Shown here piece after piece: positions 43,381-50,784 of a stretch of DNA of 53,054 nt (within the stretch, counting starts at the first letter, position 1; each line of letters opens with the position of its first letter). Source of the stretch: Planctomycetales bacterium (lineage in GTDB: Bacteria > Omnitrophota > Gorgyraeia > Zapsychrales > Zapsychraceae); the NCBI GenBank assembly GCA_005239675.1, contig SBBO01000014.1, positions 1-53,054 on the forward strand, read 5' to 3'. Under the pieces are notes generated by a model that made no database searches, had not been told where the DNA came from, and saw nothing but the letters and a program-made list of their open reading frames with translations. Made by a program: the position numbers and the translations under genes.

Positions 43381-44945
43381 AGAATAGGTGGCGGCTCTTT
43401 GCCCTGGGGGCGGTGTGTCTTATGTGCGCCGTAGGGTCAGCATATATTAAGATGCAGGTAGGGTGGACCGAGACCTTCGCGCTATTGGCCGGGACCATGG
43501 CTATTGTCACTTGTCTTTGGTTGTTACGGGACAAAAGGCGATCGGGGAGACGGCCTTGGATATATATCTATGGTCCATGGATTGCGGTTATTTTCCTCAT
43601 TAGCAGTGTGATCGCTGGGATCAACTATCTCGCTTATCGTTGTCCTTGGCGTTGGGACTTAACCCAGACTCAACAACATACCCTAACTGATTATACACAC
43701 CAGGTCTTGGCGCAGCTTCAAGATGACGTAAATATAACCGCTTTTTTCGCAGGATTACCGGCAAGATATCTTGAAGACATGTTTCAGGAATATGAACGTA
43801 ATTCCAACAGGCGTGTCAAGACGGACATCCTGGATCCTTTGGTCGATATCGGCCAGGCCGCCCAGTTCGGGAACATCATCAGCAGCAAGGAGAATAAGGT
43901 CATTGTTCAATCTGCCAGTGGCCGTAAAGACGTAGATTTTACAGATAGTCCTTTAACCGAAGAACAGCTGACCAACGCACTCTTGCAGGTGACCCGTACT
44001 GAGCGTCATGCGTATTTTCTCACGGGACACGGTGAATACAGAATCAATAGCGAAGAGGACAAAGGTCTGAAGGTCTTCACCCAATTATTAGAGAAAAACA
44101 ATATCCAAAGCCACGATTTGATACTAACCAGTGGGGGGATTCCTGATGATTGTGACATCCTGATAGTGGCCGGACCGCAGGAGCCATTGTCAGAGGGGGA
44201 AGAGGCAGCAATCGAAGACTATCTAAAGGCCGGAGGTGATGCCTTATTCCTTATTGAGCATACCGTTATCACGACACCCGACAAGGCCTTGCGCGAAGAG
44301 GAATTGAACAGAAATCCTTCCTTAAACGCAATCTTGACCCAGTGGGGTGTGCGCATCGCAAATGACATTGTGGTGGATCTGGCCAGCCATGCCAGTGGGG
44401 ATGTGGGCAGTCCAGCCACCCGTAATTATCCCGAGCACGACGCCATTGTCCAGGGATTAGATTACACGTTTTATATCCGTCCGCGCTCGATATCGGTACT
44501 CGGTAATCGCCGTGAAACCGTGCGGGTGGCGCCGCTTGTGATGACAGCCTCTCCAAGGGAGAGTTGGGGAGAGACCAATCGGAACCTAACGGTTAAATAC
44601 GATGACATCCTTGACCGGCCCGGCCCGGTGCCCATTGCCTTTGTCATCATGGAGCCCAAAGAAGACAATGAACAATCCGATACACGTATTGCAGTCTACA
44701 CCGATGCGGATTTTTTAAGTAATGCCTTTATTAAGCAGTATAGTAATGCCCAGATGGGGCTTAGTGTTGTTAACTGGCTTTCTGAGCTGGATTATCATGT
44801 CTTTCTTGATCGCCAAATCATTACGGTGGGGCGGCTGGATTTGACTAGCCAAGAGAAACGGGTGGTGGTTGTAATTCTTTTTGCCTTGCCGTTTTTTATT
44901 GTTAGCGCTGGTGTGATGGTCTGGTTGCAAGGAAAGGAGGTATAA
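43371..44945 (+). CDS. GldG-like ABC auxiliary protein
   Basis: This 524-aa protein has N-terminal membrane segments (about 8-28, 30-50 and 65-88), a large extracytoplasmic part and a C-terminal span (about 497-518). The external domain contains TERHAYFLTGHGEY, DCDILIVAGPQEPLSEGEEAAIEDYLKAGG and DALFLIEH, typical of the GldG/ABC-type uncharacterised (DUF4350-like) family. It is the third member of the trio with the preceding ATPase and permease, overlapping the latter by 10 nt. Function is known only by analogy. Confidence 0.84.
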   Translation: MALKNRWRLFALGAVCLMCAVGSAYIKMQVGWTETFALLAGTMAIVTCLWLLRDKRRSGRRPWIYIYGPWIAVIFLISSVIAGINYLAYRCPWRWDLTQTQQHTLTDYTHQVLAQLQDDVNITAFFAGLPARYLEDMFQEYERNSNRRVKTDILDPLVDIGQAAQFGNIISSKENKVIVQSASGRKDVDFTDSPLTEEQLTNALLQVTRTERHAYFLTGHGEYRINSEEDKGLKVFTQLLEKNNIQSHDLILTSGGIPDDCDILIVAGPQEPLSEGEEAAIEDYLKAGGDALFLIEHTVITTPDKALREEELNRNPSLNAILTQWGVRIANDIVVDLASHASGDVGSPATRNYPEHDAIVQGLDYTFYIRPRSISVLGNRRETVRVAPLVMTASPRESWGETNRNLTVKYDDILDRPGPVPIAFVIMEPKEDNEQSDTRIAVYTDADFLSNAFIKQYSNAQMGLSVVNWLSELDYHVFLDRQIITVGRLDLTSQEKRVVVVILFALPFFIVSAGVMVWLQGKEV

Positions 44946-44946
44946 C

Positions 44947-45171
44947 GTGTTATTTTTATTTATCTTTATATTATCTTTAATATTGGGTATTTTGATCTAT
45001 CAATTTCCCCTCCAGGTGATTCGCCTTCAGCAGCAGTTTTACGCCTGCATCAATTGGCGCATGGAGCCGATCTCCATGGACAAAGAAATCCTTAACACAA
45101 GGTTGATGGGTTGCTTTCTTTTGGCGACAACCCTATTTATTGGTATTTTGGGGAACTTGTCAAGCCCCTGA
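44947..45171 (+). CDS. Small two-span membrane protein
   Basis: This 74-aa protein starts with GTG, 6 nt after a strong AAAGGAGG (44933-44940). It has two hydrophobic segments (about 2-20 and 52-70) joined by a basic, amphipathic stretch (VIRLQQQFYACINWRMEP). It begins one base after the GldG-like stop, so it is probably a minor part of the same ABC system or its operon. I recognise no family. Confidence 0.6.
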   Translation: MLFLFIFILSLILGILIYQFPLQVIRLQQQFYACINWRMEPISMDKEILNTRLMGCFLLATTLFIGILGNLSSP

Positions 45172-45328
45172 CAGCCGCAATATACCGTATTTTCTACGCG
45201 TTTTCTTAACGGATAATATGTAAATATTGTAATAGCAGTTAGTTACAACGCTATTATTTATATCTATTCCCACCAAGAAAGCGCTTTCAAGTCCCAGGAA
45301 TTCTCATAGAGGTTTAAGCGCCAGAATG

Positions 45329-45358
45329 TGTTATACTTACAATGGGAGTCAATCTCCC
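45329..45358 (+). promoter_or_regulatory. Extended -10 promoter with a 5'-terminal hairpin
   Basis: TGTTATACT (45329-45337) is an extended -10 element. The predicted start near 45344 falls at the base of a hairpin, GGGAG (45344-45348) with CTCCC (45354-45358), which would sit at the very 5' end of the mRNA. The preceding 45172-45328 holds an AATAGC/GCTATT inverted repeat but no gene. Confidence 0.5.
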
Positions 45359-45423
45359 CAAGAAATCAATATTGACGTAGATTCATTTTTGAACAAAATA
45401 AACCAAGAAAGGAGGGGATTAAG

Positions 45424-46095
45424 ATGTACGATGCCATTATGTTTGAACCCTTGATGGATATGATGGCGCGTGTGGCGCATTTTGTCCCCACTTTGTTCTT
45501 GGCATTGGTAATCCTAGTTATCGGCTACTTATTAGCCCATTACGTAGAAAAATTATTAACGTCGTTTTTAAAAGTTATAGGGCTGGACAAAGTGATGGAC
45601 AAAATCGGGATCACGCATATCCTTAAAGTAGGTGAGGTTAAACATAAACCAAGCGAATTGATTGGCCTGTTGACGTATTGTGTTTTAATCATCACCACGT
45701 TAATTATGGCGGTCAAGGTCTTTGGTCTAACCTCGGTATCAGCAATGCTCGATTCGGTGTTGACATTTATTCCCAGTGTCATTACCGGCATCTTGGTATT
45801 GATGATCGGTATGCTCATTGCTAAAGTCATATCAATCATCGTCTACGTCGTTGCCAAGAATGCGGATATGCCCCTAGCGGATACAGTAAGTCGCTTGTGC
45901 AAATACGCGATCATGGTCTTTGTCGCGATCGTATTTCTCAAGGAAATCGGCTTCGTTAGCTTATTTGAGGGCCATTATACGATTTTCATCGGCGGTATCG
46001 TTTTTGCCATTGCCTTGGCTTTTGGGTTAGCAGGCAAAGACATTGCATCACGATATCTCGATGTTTTAAGCGTCAAGAGATCGGACCACAAATAA
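45424..46095 (+). CDS. Membrane protein with conserved TM-helix repeats, mechanosensitive-channel-like
   Basis: This 223-aa protein has about five to six membrane segments. Two repeated units, ALVILVIGYLLAHYVEKLL and GILVLMIGMLIAKVISIIV, match the conserved TM helix repeat (PF05552) found in MscS-related proteins. The C-terminal AFGLAGKDIASRYLDVL resembles the end of the pore helix of MscS. It lacks the large cytoplasmic vestibule of real MscS, so it may be a stripped-down channel or a structural relative. A GGAGGGG ribosome binding site precedes the ATG, and a strong terminator follows, so it is monocistronic. Confidence 0.78.
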   Translation: MYDAIMFEPLMDMMARVAHFVPTLFLALVILVIGYLLAHYVEKLLTSFLKVIGLDKVMDKIGITHILKVGEVKHKPSELIGLLTYCVLIITTLIMAVKVFGLTSVSAMLDSVLTFIPSVITGILVLMIGMLIAKVISIIVYVVAKNADMPLADTVSRLCKYAIMVFVAIVFLKEIGFVSLFEGHYTIFIGGIVFAIALAFGLAGKDIASRYLDVLSVKRSDHK

Positions 46096-46123
46096 GTCTA
46101 CCAAAGCCGCGTGAGTTGTGCTC

Positions 46124-46167
46124 ATCCCACCGCTTCTATGTCAGGTAGAGGGGCGGTGGGATTTTTT
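46124..46167 (+). terminator. Strong intrinsic terminator
   Basis: ATCCCACCGC (46124-46133) pairs with GCGGTGGGAT (46153-46162), with an additional inner TCTA/TAGA pairing, followed by a run of six T (46162-46167). It closes the preceding membrane-protein gene. Confidence 0.88.
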
Positions 46168-46213
46168 GTCCCCGCAAAATATTTAATTTAATATTTTTAT
46201 TTCCATTTTTATT

Positions 46214-46222
46214 TGTTATTAT
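46214..46222 (+). promoter_or_regulatory. Extended -10 promoter placed just before the start codon
   Basis: TGTTATTAT (46214-46222) lies in a very A/T-rich region; TATATT at 46220-46225 is an alternative -10. Transcription would start at about 46229-46232 and the ATG is at 46233, predicting a leaderless or nearly leaderless mRNA. Confidence 0.45.
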
Positions 46223-46232
46223 ATTTATTAAT

Positions 46233-46817
46233 ATGCAACGTGAGGAGATTTATGATCATTTAGCTCAGGTGTATCTGGGTAAACGTAAAGACCCAGAGTC
46301 ACACAAGACAAGGCATTTTCATGCATGGTTCTTAATTAATGTCTTGATTGCGCTGATTGTTTTTTCTAGCGTCTTTTATGGATTGACGGCCTTCCTGACG
46401 CGACGGACTTCGTTTAGAGACAACATTATCTTTGTATTGCACAACGGGTTGGTACGCCTTGATTATGATTTTAACGGTCATGTGGCACCGATTAAATTCC
46501 TGGCCTTGGATGCACCAGCTATTGATGCCAGCCATTACAAAAACATCCAGTTTTCTATCCGGGTCAAAGACAAGGGGAATCCAGGACCTGTTAAGGTCGT
46601 TATTACCAGCAACAAGAATGAGACCGCGTCCCACTATATCCAGGGAGTTGATTTTGCCTGGCAGGACTTTCGTATCCCGCTGCAGGAATTTAAAGGGATA
46701 ACAGACTGGGGAAGCCTTAAGGCCATTTCATTTATGGTGGAATCATGGAATATGGAGAAGAAAAAGGGAATAATCCTGATTGATAATATTTGTTTTTCCG
46801 GTGAAAAAGGAGTCTGA
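46233..46817 (+). CDS. Membrane-anchored protein with carbohydrate-binding-like beta sandwich
   Basis: This 194-aa protein has a cytoplasmic N terminus (about 1-28), one membrane segment (about 30-52) and an external domain of about 130 residues. The domain has the strand pattern of a galactose-binding-like or CBM11-like jelly roll: YKNIQFSIRVKDKG, FAWQDFRIPLQEFKGITDWGSLKAISFMV and GIILIDNICFS. Such folds bind sugars or cell-wall glycans, but I see no catalytic residues. It ends 4 bases before the ParA-CBM48 gene and probably shares its transcript. Ligand and function are unknown. Confidence 0.65.
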   Translation: MQREEIYDHLAQVYLGKRKDPESHKTRHFHAWFLINVLIALIVFSSVFYGLTAFLTRRTSFRDNIIFVLHNGLVRLDYDFNGHVAPIKFLALDAPAIDASHYKNIQFSIRVKDKGNPGPVKVVITSNKNETASHYIQGVDFAWQDFRIPLQEFKGITDWGSLKAISFMVESWNMEKKKGIILIDNICFSGEKGV

Positions 46818-46821
46818 TCTT

Positions 46822-47964
46822 ATGAGAATCATCGCCATCGCCAATCAAAAAGGAGGCTGCGGTAAGACGACAACAGCCATTAACTTAGCCGCGGCATTGA
46901 GCAAAAATGGGCGCCGGGTTTTACTGATCGATCTTGATCCGCAGGCACACGCGTCTCTGGGGCTCAACATCGATAGTCAGGACAGCATGTACAATGTGAT
47001 CTCCAGCTTGACACCGCGTAAGCTTCGCATTGAGAATATCATCCGGCGCGTTGAAGAGAGTTTTGACATGGTCCCCTCGAATGTCCTGGTGGGAACCCTC
47101 GAGCAAGAACTTGCTGATGAAATAGGCCGCGAGTTGAAACTGACAGGGATCATCGCAACGATTGCCTCTCGGTATGATTATATCCTCATCGATTGCGCGC
47201 CGAGCCTCGGGATCTTGACGGTCAATGCCCTGCGGGCCAGCAGTGAGGTGATTATTCCGGTTGAGACTAGTCGTTTCTCGATTCAGGGCTTGGAACACAT
47301 TATCGATATTATCCATTTGGTGCGCGACCGGTTAAACCACCCCATTGAGTACCGGGTCCTGATTGCTATGTTCGATTCCCGACTGCGCCATTCCTTTGCG
47401 ATGCTGCAGATGTTTAAAGATAGATTCAGCCAACTGCTTTTTGACACGATTATTCATACTAACGTCAAGCTCAGAGAGTCGGTGGTGCTTGGTCAGACGG
47501 TCGCCGCGTATGATAAATATAGTCGCGGCTCTAAAGATTATTTCACGCTTGCCAAGGAAGTTTTGTGCGCTGAGGCAAAAGAGGGGCCAATGGTAACGGC
47601 AGTGCCCAAAGAGGCTCGTTGGGGACGTGCCGCAGGGCTTACATTTTCGGAAACAATGCGGGAGACCATCGAGCAGGAAGCTAAGGATGTTCAAAAATTA
47701 GCATCAGTACGTTTCTCTTGCAAGGCGCAGGACGCCAAATCTGTTTTTGTCACGGGCAGTTTCAATGACTGGGCGCTTGATGACAACTGCCGGCTCAAAC
47801 AGCTTAATGGTTGTTGGGAGGTTGTGCTTCCTTTGAAGCCGGGTATTTATCAATATCAGTTCATCATCGATGGAGTCTGGAAAGAAGATCCGCTTAACCC
47901 GCGCAAAGAGCGAAATTCTTTCGGTGATATCAATTCTTTAATTGAGGTCGGCACTGATGGTTAG
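46822..47964 (+). CDS. ParA/MinD-like ATPase fused to a CBM48-like glycogen-binding domain
   Basis: This 380-aa protein has an N-terminal ParA/Soj ATPase (about 1-255): deviant Walker A KGGCGKTT (10-17), DLDPQAHASLG and DCAPSLGILTVNAL. After a linker, residues about 296-380 form a CBM48/AMPK-beta-type domain (VFVTGSFNDWALDDN, YQYQFIIDGVWKEDPLNP) that in other proteins binds glycogen-like glucans. ParA proteins position cargo by patterning on DNA or membrane; no ParB or parS is seen. ATG 46822 is preferred over 46780 because AAAGGAG (46806-46812) is 9 nt upstream. The cargo could be a glucan granule or cell-surface structure; this is inference. Confidence 0.85.
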   Translation: MRIIAIANQKGGCGKTTTAINLAAALSKNGRRVLLIDLDPQAHASLGLNIDSQDSMYNVISSLTPRKLRIENIIRRVEESFDMVPSNVLVGTLEQELADEIGRELKLTGIIATIASRYDYILIDCAPSLGILTVNALRASSEVIIPVETSRFSIQGLEHIIDIIHLVRDRLNHPIEYRVLIAMFDSRLRHSFAMLQMFKDRFSQLLFDTIIHTNVKLRESVVLGQTVAAYDKYSRGSKDYFTLAKEVLCAEAKEGPMVTAVPKEARWGRAAGLTFSETMRETIEQEAKDVQKLASVRFSCKAQDAKSVFVTGSFNDWALDDNCRLKQLNGCWEVVLPLKPGIYQYQFIIDGVWKEDPLNPRKERNSFGDINSLIEVGTDG

Positions 47965-48289
47965 GAGACCTTCCTATGCTATTGATGATTCACAGATTCT
48001 CGAAGGTAAGAGTTTTGCTGTCTTGGCCTATCTTTCGATTTTTTGTATTATCCCGCTAATCTTTAAAAAAGATAATCCTTTTGTCCTCCAACATAGTAAA
48101 CAGGGTTTGGTCATCTTCTTAGGGCAAGTGGCCACCTTGATCCTTTCCATCCTTTTGGGGCCCTGGATATTCCGTTTAGGGGTATTTGTCTTAGGGGTTG
48201 TCGCTTTTTTAGGGATTATTGCTGTCCTGCAAGGACGAATGATTCGATTCCCAGTCATTTCTTCGCTCGCCGATAAGATAACCATGTAA
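47957..48289 (+). CDS. Small DUF4870/Tic20-like membrane protein
   Basis: This 110-aa protein has about three membrane segments (about 23-38, 52-70 and 74-92). ILEGKSFAVLAYLSIFCIIPL and NPFVLQHSKQGLVIFL are the diagnostic motifs of the DUF4870/Tic20-like family, whose function is not known. The ATG at 47957 overlaps the ParA-CBM48 stop, so the two are translationally coupled; a TTG at 47942 is an alternative. The association with a ParA fusion might point to a membrane partner. Confidence 0.72.
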   Translation: MVRRPSYAIDDSQILEGKSFAVLAYLSIFCIIPLIFKKDNPFVLQHSKQGLVIFLGQVATLILSILLGPWIFRLGVFVLGVVAFLGIIAVLQGRMIRFPVISSLADKITM

Positions 48290-48418
48290 TAATGAGTCTT
48301 TAGGTCGCCTCTTCACCTGCATCCTATTTTGTAGAAAACCCTATCGAAAAAAGATTTAATTCCAGGATATTTTTGTGTAGAATAGGTGAGTTTTAAAAAT
48401 GATAAGGCAGGAGGATAT

Positions 48419-50056
48419 ATGTCTGATGCGTTAATATTAAAACGTTTAGCAAAATTTCACGGCCGCAAGGGCCCACTCCTTTTGATTATTTTAGATGGTG
48501 TGGGCATCGGTAGACGCGATGAGAGTGACGGCGTCTTTATGGCCAAGACACCATGTTTAGACCGGCTGATGCATGGCAAGCTCTACACCACCCTCAAGGC
48601 CCACGGCAGGGCTGTGGGGATGCCTTCGGATAGCGATATGGGCAATAGTGAGGTGGGTCACAATGCCTTAGGTGTTGGCAGGGTCTTTGACCAGGGGGCC
48701 ACGCTGGTGTCCCGGGCGATTGCGAATGGCAGTATTTTTAAAACCCCTATTTGGAGAGAATTAGTTGCCCGGGCCAAGCGCCCTGGGCAGACTTTTCATT
48801 TTATCGGATTGTTGTCCGATGGCAATGTTCATTCTCACACGGATCATTTATATGCACTGCTACGCCAATGCGCCCAAGAAAAGGTTCAGAGAGTAAGGAT
48901 CCATGCGCTTTTGGACGGCCGCGATGTCCATGAGAAATCTGCCTTGGATTATATTGCCAAGACCGAAGGGGTATTAACTGAACTTAAAAAACAAAACGGG
49001 GTTGATTATCGTATCGCCTCCGGCGGCGGGCGGATGGTGGTGACGATGGATCGTTATGATGCCGATTGGACTATTGTCCAGCGTGGCTGGCAGGCCCATG
49101 TCCTCGGCCAAGGGCGTCAGTTTAGTTCAGCCTCACAGGCCGTGCAGACTTATTACGCCCAGGACCCCCAGATGACAGATCAGTATCTGAACTCTTTTGT
49201 GATTGCCGAGAGCAACTCACCCATCGGCACGATTGAAGATGGCGACACAGTTGTTTTTTATAATTTTCGCGGTGACCGGGCGCTTGAGCTTTCGACTGCC
49301 TTTGAGGCGAAAGATAAATTTACTCGATTCAACCGCGAACGCCTTCCGGATGTTTTATTCGCTGGCATGATGGAATATGATGGAGATCTGCATGTTCCTA
49401 AGCATTATCTTGTGACACCCCCGCAGTTCGAGCGTTGCATAAGCCATTATCTATGCGCTAATGGTATAACGACGTTCGCCGTCTCCGAAACTCAAAAATA
49501 CGGTCATGTGACATACTTCTGGAACGGAAATAATTCTGGATACGTTGATCAGGCATTAGAGACATATGTGGAAATTCCATCGGATAAAATCCGATTTGAT
49601 AAGGCGCCACGGATGAAGGCTGAGGAAATTACACATAAGACAATTGAGCTTTTAAGAACCGGCCGTTATCAATTTGGGCGGATTAACTTTCCTAATGGAG
49701 ATATGGTGGGGCATACCGGTGTCGAGCGGGCGATCATCGCGGCGGTCGAGTGTGTCGATCAATGTACCGATGAGCTTATCCGTGTCGTTGACGAACTGGG
49801 CGGGATAACGCTTGTCTTGGCAGACCATGGCAACGCCGATGAGATGTTCACGGTCAAGAACGGTAAGAAAATCGTTAGTACCGCCCACTCTCTCAATCCT
49901 GTTCCGTGTGTGATTGTCGATTCCGGCTATCGGGGTGAATATAAATTAGCCCAACTTTCCCAAAGGGGTTTATCCAATATCGCAGCAACACTATTTAATC
50001 TCTTGGGATTTGAGAAACCGCAGGATTATGATCCTTCGTTGATTGAATTTCTCTAG
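48419..50056 (+). CDS. gpmI: 2,3-bisphosphoglycerate-independent phosphoglycerate mutase
   Basis: GpmI (545 aa) interconverts 3- and 2-phosphoglycerate using two Mn ions and a phosphoserine. Asp26 in ILDGVGIG and the nucleophile Ser77 in MGNSEVGHNALG belong to the phosphatase domain; the inserted phosphotransferase domain shows GNVHSHTDHLYAL and LDGRDVHEKSAL. NFRGDRALELS, FPNGDMVGHTG, LADHGNADEM and TAHSLNPVPC complete metal binding. ATG 48419 has AGGAGG (48409-48414) 4 nt upstream, whereas the frame from 48386 lacks a site. A weak -10 (TAGAAT at 48378-48383) suggests its own promoter. Length is standard. Confidence 0.95.
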   Translation: MSDALILKRLAKFHGRKGPLLLIILDGVGIGRRDESDGVFMAKTPCLDRLMHGKLYTTLKAHGRAVGMPSDSDMGNSEVGHNALGVGRVFDQGATLVSRAIANGSIFKTPIWRELVARAKRPGQTFHFIGLLSDGNVHSHTDHLYALLRQCAQEKVQRVRIHALLDGRDVHEKSALDYIAKTEGVLTELKKQNGVDYRIASGGGRMVVTMDRYDADWTIVQRGWQAHVLGQGRQFSSASQAVQTYYAQDPQMTDQYLNSFVIAESNSPIGTIEDGDTVVFYNFRGDRALELSTAFEAKDKFTRFNRERLPDVLFAGMMEYDGDLHVPKHYLVTPPQFERCISHYLCANGITTFAVSETQKYGHVTYFWNGNNSGYVDQALETYVEIPSDKIRFDKAPRMKAEEITHKTIELLRTGRYQFGRINFPNGDMVGHTGVERAIIAAVECVDQCTDELIRVVDELGGITLVLADHGNADEMFTVKNGKKIVSTAHSLNPVPCVIVDSGYRGEYKLAQLSQRGLSNIAATLFNLLGFEKPQDYDPSLIEFL

Positions 50057-50067
50057 GGGATGCTCTC

Positions 50068-50784
50068 ATGACATGGCAATGGGCGGGGATAGTCGTGGCG
50101 GTTATAATTCTCATCGGCTGCTTTTGTGTCTTCTTTGATCATGCTGTCTTGACGCGCCGTGGAACCGTCTATCGGGTTAAGACCTCTCAAAGGAAGGTCG
50201 CCATTACTTTTGATGACGGACCATCGCCTGTTTGGACGCCCCTTATCTTAGATGAGTTAAAAAAAGCCAGTGTCAAGGCGACATTTTTTATGATCGGCCA
50301 TCATGCCCGGAAATACCCCGCCATCGCACGCCGCGTCGCGCAGGAAGGTCACACGATTGGTAACCACGGTTATGCCCACAGCGTCGTTTTGTATTACACC
50401 CCCGCCGAACTCGAGGAGGAGATTAAATACACGGAACAGGTGATCCGAGAAGTGACCGGTCAGACAACAAAGATTTTTCGTCCTCCCAAGGCGTGGTTAA
50501 ATCATTTCAGCAAGAATAAAATTAAAGAGATGGGCTATGAGACAGTCTTGTGGTCGCTTAATTCTAAAGATTGGGTAGGGTTCCCCTATCGACAGATTGC
50601 CCGTCATCTGGTGTCTCGCGCGCAAAATGGCGATATCCTCCTTTTCCATGATAGCGGCAATGTCTTTACGCCAGAGGGAGGCGATCGCCATGGAACCGTT
50701 AAGATCATACCGCTTTTAGTGAAGGGACTGAAAGAAAAGGGATTGGAATGTGTCTCCCTCAAGGAGTTGATGAATGATTTCTAA
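50068..50784 (+). CDS. Membrane-anchored polysaccharide deacetylase
   Basis: This 238-aa protein has an N-terminal membrane anchor (about 6-24) and a NodB-homology deacetylase domain outside the membrane. TFDDGPSP gives Asp49 and Asp50 (base and metal), HTIGNHGYAH gives metal ligands His100 and His104, and RPPKAWL and LLFHDSG are motifs 3 and 5. Motif 3 is normally RPPxG; here Gly is replaced. The family removes N- or O-acetyl groups from peptidoglycan, chitin or exopolysaccharide. It overlaps the glycosyltransferase by 11 nt, so both may act on an envelope glycan or lipid. Confidence 0.88.
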   Translation: MTWQWAGIVVAVIILIGCFCVFFDHAVLTRRGTVYRVKTSQRKVAITFDDGPSPVWTPLILDELKKASVKATFFMIGHHARKYPAIARRVAQEGHTIGNHGYAHSVVLYYTPAELEEEIKYTEQVIREVTGQTTKIFRPPKAWLNHFSKNKIKEMGYETVLWSLNSKDWVGFPYRQIARHLVSRAQNGDILLFHDSGNVFTPEGGDRHGTVKIIPLLVKGLKEKGLECVSLKELMNDF

